Shown here one piece after another: positions 62,084-64,000 of a stretch of DNA of 64,000 nt (its first letter is position 1; the number at the start of each line of letters is the position of its first letter). Made by a program: the position numbers and the translations under genes. Under the pieces are notes generated by a model. It saw only the letters and a program-made list of their open reading frames with translations, was not told where the DNA came from and ran no database searches. The stretch is from Cordilura impudica (Eukaryota > Arthropoda > Insecta > Diptera > Scathophagidae). Location: NCBI GenBank assembly GCA_963682025.1, contig OY821518.1, positions 143,134,529 through 143,198,528 of the forward strand, written 5' to 3'.

Positions 62084-62275
62084 ATGTCATAACGTCCAAT
62101 GTCATAATGTCCATGGACGTTATGACGCAGCAATATGTGACATAATGTCCATGGACTTTGTGACACATTTTGCTGCGTCATAATGTCCACAAACGTAGTG
62201 TCATAAAGTCTATAGACGTTACGACACTTTTAATGGACACTTTAAATGTGTCCACAATAATTAAGAAGCAAATGT
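62084..62275. repeat. palindrome-rich terminal region of a Mutator-like element
   Basis: Begins CGCTGGCATGTCATAACGTC, close to the ends of the 14089-14806 element. It repeats the near-palindromic motif GTCATAATGTCCATGGACGT at several places (about 62097-62125, 62140-62165, 62178-62226). It interrupts the Gypsy integrase. Confidence 0.6.
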
Positions 62276-62424
62276 TTTAAAATATAAGCGAATTTTTGAC
62301 TACCGTTAGAAATTTAAAGTCTCAATGATGCAACGGCATAATATTTTGGTATGTAAGTGGTCTTCATAAAGTGCAGAACTATAAATAAAAAAAAAGGAAT
62401 ATGGAAAGTTTGAAATATAATTAT

Positions 62425-62865
62425 GAATTTGTGAGTGGATTCCGAGAAAAATGAGATACTGGACTTTCCCAAAAACCGACAAGAATGCCTCAACATGTTC
62501 GCCAAATATTTTGACAAGCAATGGATGACGAAGGTAAGTACAAGAATGCCTCAACATGTTCGCCAAATATTTTGACAAGCAATGGATGACGAAGGTAAGT
62601 ACATTTTTTTATTATTATTTTTTGAACGAAATTCGAAGGGAATTTCATCTCTCTTTTTCTTTGTATTTAACTTACGAATTACCAAAAAATAATAAGAATA
62701 AACTAAACATTTTGCGTAAAAAAATTTGTAATTACTTGCAACTACTCTTCGTAAAGAATAAAACAATCTCCGTTGTTATTTTATAGGTCACACCTCGCGG
62801 ATTTTCTGTACACTTGCAGCCTATTAGAACAGCAAGTGCTTTAGAAGGCTTTAATTCAAATGACA
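62425..62865 (+). pseudogene. MULE (Mutator-like) transposase remnant, two exons
   Basis: An exon ending at the GAAG|GTAAGT donor reads KNEILDFPKNRQECLNMF, AKYFDKQWMTK. The next exon, after the acceptor TTTTATAG at 62788, reads VTPRGFSVHLQPIRTAS and ALEGFNS. The join keeps frame and matches the region of MULE/FLYWCH-type transposases where the K-V-T-P-x-x-F-S-V and R-T-x-x-x-x-E-x-x-N motifs lie. After EGFNS the frame ends (62877-62879, TGA), and a Gypsy ORF starts at the overlapping ATG. The first exon's end is duplicated in tandem. Confidence 0.55.
62480..62601 (+). repeat. 61-bp exact tandem duplication
   Basis: 62480-62540 and 62541-62601 are identical and both end in GAAGGTAAGTA, so the splice donor of the MULE exon is doubled. 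Confidence 0.95.
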
Positions 62866-62875
62866 CAATGAAACA

Positions 62876-64000
62876 ATGACAGAAAAGTCATCAAAACAAA
62901 GATTTGAAAGAACATTACCAAAAGCAATGCCCAAGTATGATAAAAAAGAAGTTAAATGTTTTAACTGTGGTGGTTATGGTCACGAGTCAAGAAACTGTAA
63001 AGATAAGGACAAAGGCATAAAATGTTTCAATTGCAATAAGTTTGGTTATATCTCGAAGCGGTGCCCAACGAAACAAGAAAAAGCAAATCTACGACAACTG
63101 GCGGCCATTAAAAGCGACAGCATGGAGCTTAACGTACAATTTATAAATGACGGAGTACTAAACGCTAAAACTTTGTTTGATACGGGTAGTAAGTATAACG
63201 TGGTTACAGTCGACGTTTATAAAAAATTGAAGAAACCAAAACTTAGTAAATCCCATTTCTACCTTACTGGATTTGGTAATGCTAGAGACAAAAATAAAGT
63301 GAAACCATTGGGTAATTTTAAACAAAAAACTGTTATTGAAAATGAAGATTACGAACTAACTTTTCACGTCGTGCCGAGCGATTGCTTAGATTATGATGCA
63401 ATATTGGGTGAAGAATTTTGTAACCATGCTGAAATAAATATTTTGCCAGACGACCTTAAGATAAGAAAAATTAAAAACGAAATGACGGAGGAAATACACA
63501 AAATGATGGTGGTCGGTGTATGTGACGATGTAAGTATGGTAGATATAGATTATGAAGCTAGTGATAAAGCGAAGAACGAAGTTGCACAATTAGTAGAAAA
63601 CTACCAACCAATGAAATGTAAAACCACGAACGTCGAAATAAAAATTATACTAAAGAACGAAGAACCCGTACATTACACGCCAAGACGCCTTCCGATCATG
63701 GAAAGATCTATCGTTGATAATCAAGTTGAAGAGTGGATTAAAGATGGAGTAATTGAACAGTCTGAATCAGAATTTAGCAGTCCTGTTGTGTTAGTGAAAA
63801 AACGAAATGGTGAACCGAGACTTTGCATCGATTTCCGAAGAATCAATAAAGTTATTGTTAAGGATCGATTCCCATTGCCATTGATTGAAGACCAGCTTGA
63901 GCGTCTGCAAGACACTAATATATTTTCAACCATTGATTTAAAAAACGGTTTCTTTCATGTGTCCGTCGAAAAGTCTAGCCGAAAATATACGTCTTTCGTT
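62876..64000 (+). CDS. Gag-Pol of a third Ty3/Gypsy element, partial, open at window end
   Basis: Open for 375 codons from ATG 62876 to the edge. First come two zinc knuckles, CFNCGGYGHESRNC and CFNCNKFGYISKRC; the second has Tyr where His is expected. Then protease LFDTGSKYNVVT (near residue 100), and RT from about residue 255 with PRRLPIMERSIVDNQVEEW, CIDFRRINKVI, FPLPLIEDQLERL and FSTIDLKNGFFHV. The sequence style suggests the mdg3/blastopia side of Gypsy, tentatively. No LTR or capsid region precedes it: the left neighbour is the MULE exon, and the ATG overlaps that frame's TGA. Catalytic YxDD lies beyond the window. Confidence 0.85.
   Translation, partial: MTEKSSKQRFERTLPKAMPKYDKKEVKCFNCGGYGHESRNCKDKDKGIKCFNCNKFGYISKRCPTKQEKANLRQLAAIKSDSMELNVQFINDGVLNAKTLFDTGSKYNVVTVDVYKKLKKPKLSKSHFYLTGFGNARDKNKVKPLGNFKQKTVIENEDYELTFHVVPSDCLDYDAILGEEFCNHAEINILPDDLKIRKIKNEMTEEIHKMMVVGVCDDVSMVDIDYEASDKAKNEVAQLVENYQPMKCKTTNVEIKIILKNEEPVHYTPRRLPIMERSIVDNQVEEWIKDGVIEQSESEFSSPVVLVKKRNGEPRLCIDFRRINKVIVKDRFPLPLIEDQLERLQDTNIFSTIDLKNGFFHVSVEKSSRKYTSFV

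Overview
This is an AT-rich nuclear segment from a higher fly (Brachycera, probably a calyptrate such as a blow fly or house fly relative). The evidence is short introns with GT-AG borders, two conserved insect genes, and a dense load of insect transposon families (Ty3/Gypsy, Jockey-like LINEs, Tc1/mariner, piggyBac, hAT, PIF/Harbinger, Helitron, Mutator-like, a tRNA-derived SINE). The species cannot be fixed from the sequence alone.

Two host genes are recognisable and point tail to tail. On the + strand, ten exons between 1298 and 48399 join into one clean 623-residue reading frame for an SLC5-family sodium:solute symporter (sodium-dependent multivitamin transporter type). Six exons are packed between 16438 and 18059. 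A 13 kb intron lies upstream of them and a 30 kb intron lies between them and the last exon. On the - strand, five exons between 56605 and 54122 encode PGAP5/MPPE1, the metallophosphoesterase that trims ethanolamine phosphate from GPI anchors.

Nearly everything else is mobile DNA. Intron 3 of the transporter holds a hAT element with a perfect 8-bp target duplication, a GAAAATG satellite, two SINE copies, a Tc1 relic and a 2.2 kb foldback element that contains another terminal-inverted-repeat element with a RING-like mini-ORF. Intron 9 holds a complete, very young Gypsy retrotransposon (19242-26291, identical LTRs, intact gag and pol, and an extra small membrane-protein ORF), a second satellite block, a deleted mariner, a Jockey-type LINE relic, a Harbinger relic, and a second LINE relic into which two TTAA elements (one a 3.3 kb piggyBac) and one TA element have inserted.

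Between the genes (48400-54121) lie two oppositely oriented copies of a Harbinger-derived element and several dispersed repeats. Upstream of PGAP5 (56606-64000) lie a 0.8 kb palindrome split exactly at its centre by a piggyBac-type MITE, a decayed Gypsy element, a Mutator-like remnant with spliced transposase exons, and the start of a third Gypsy element that is still open at the window edge. No CRISPR array, rRNA or functional tRNA gene was seen.
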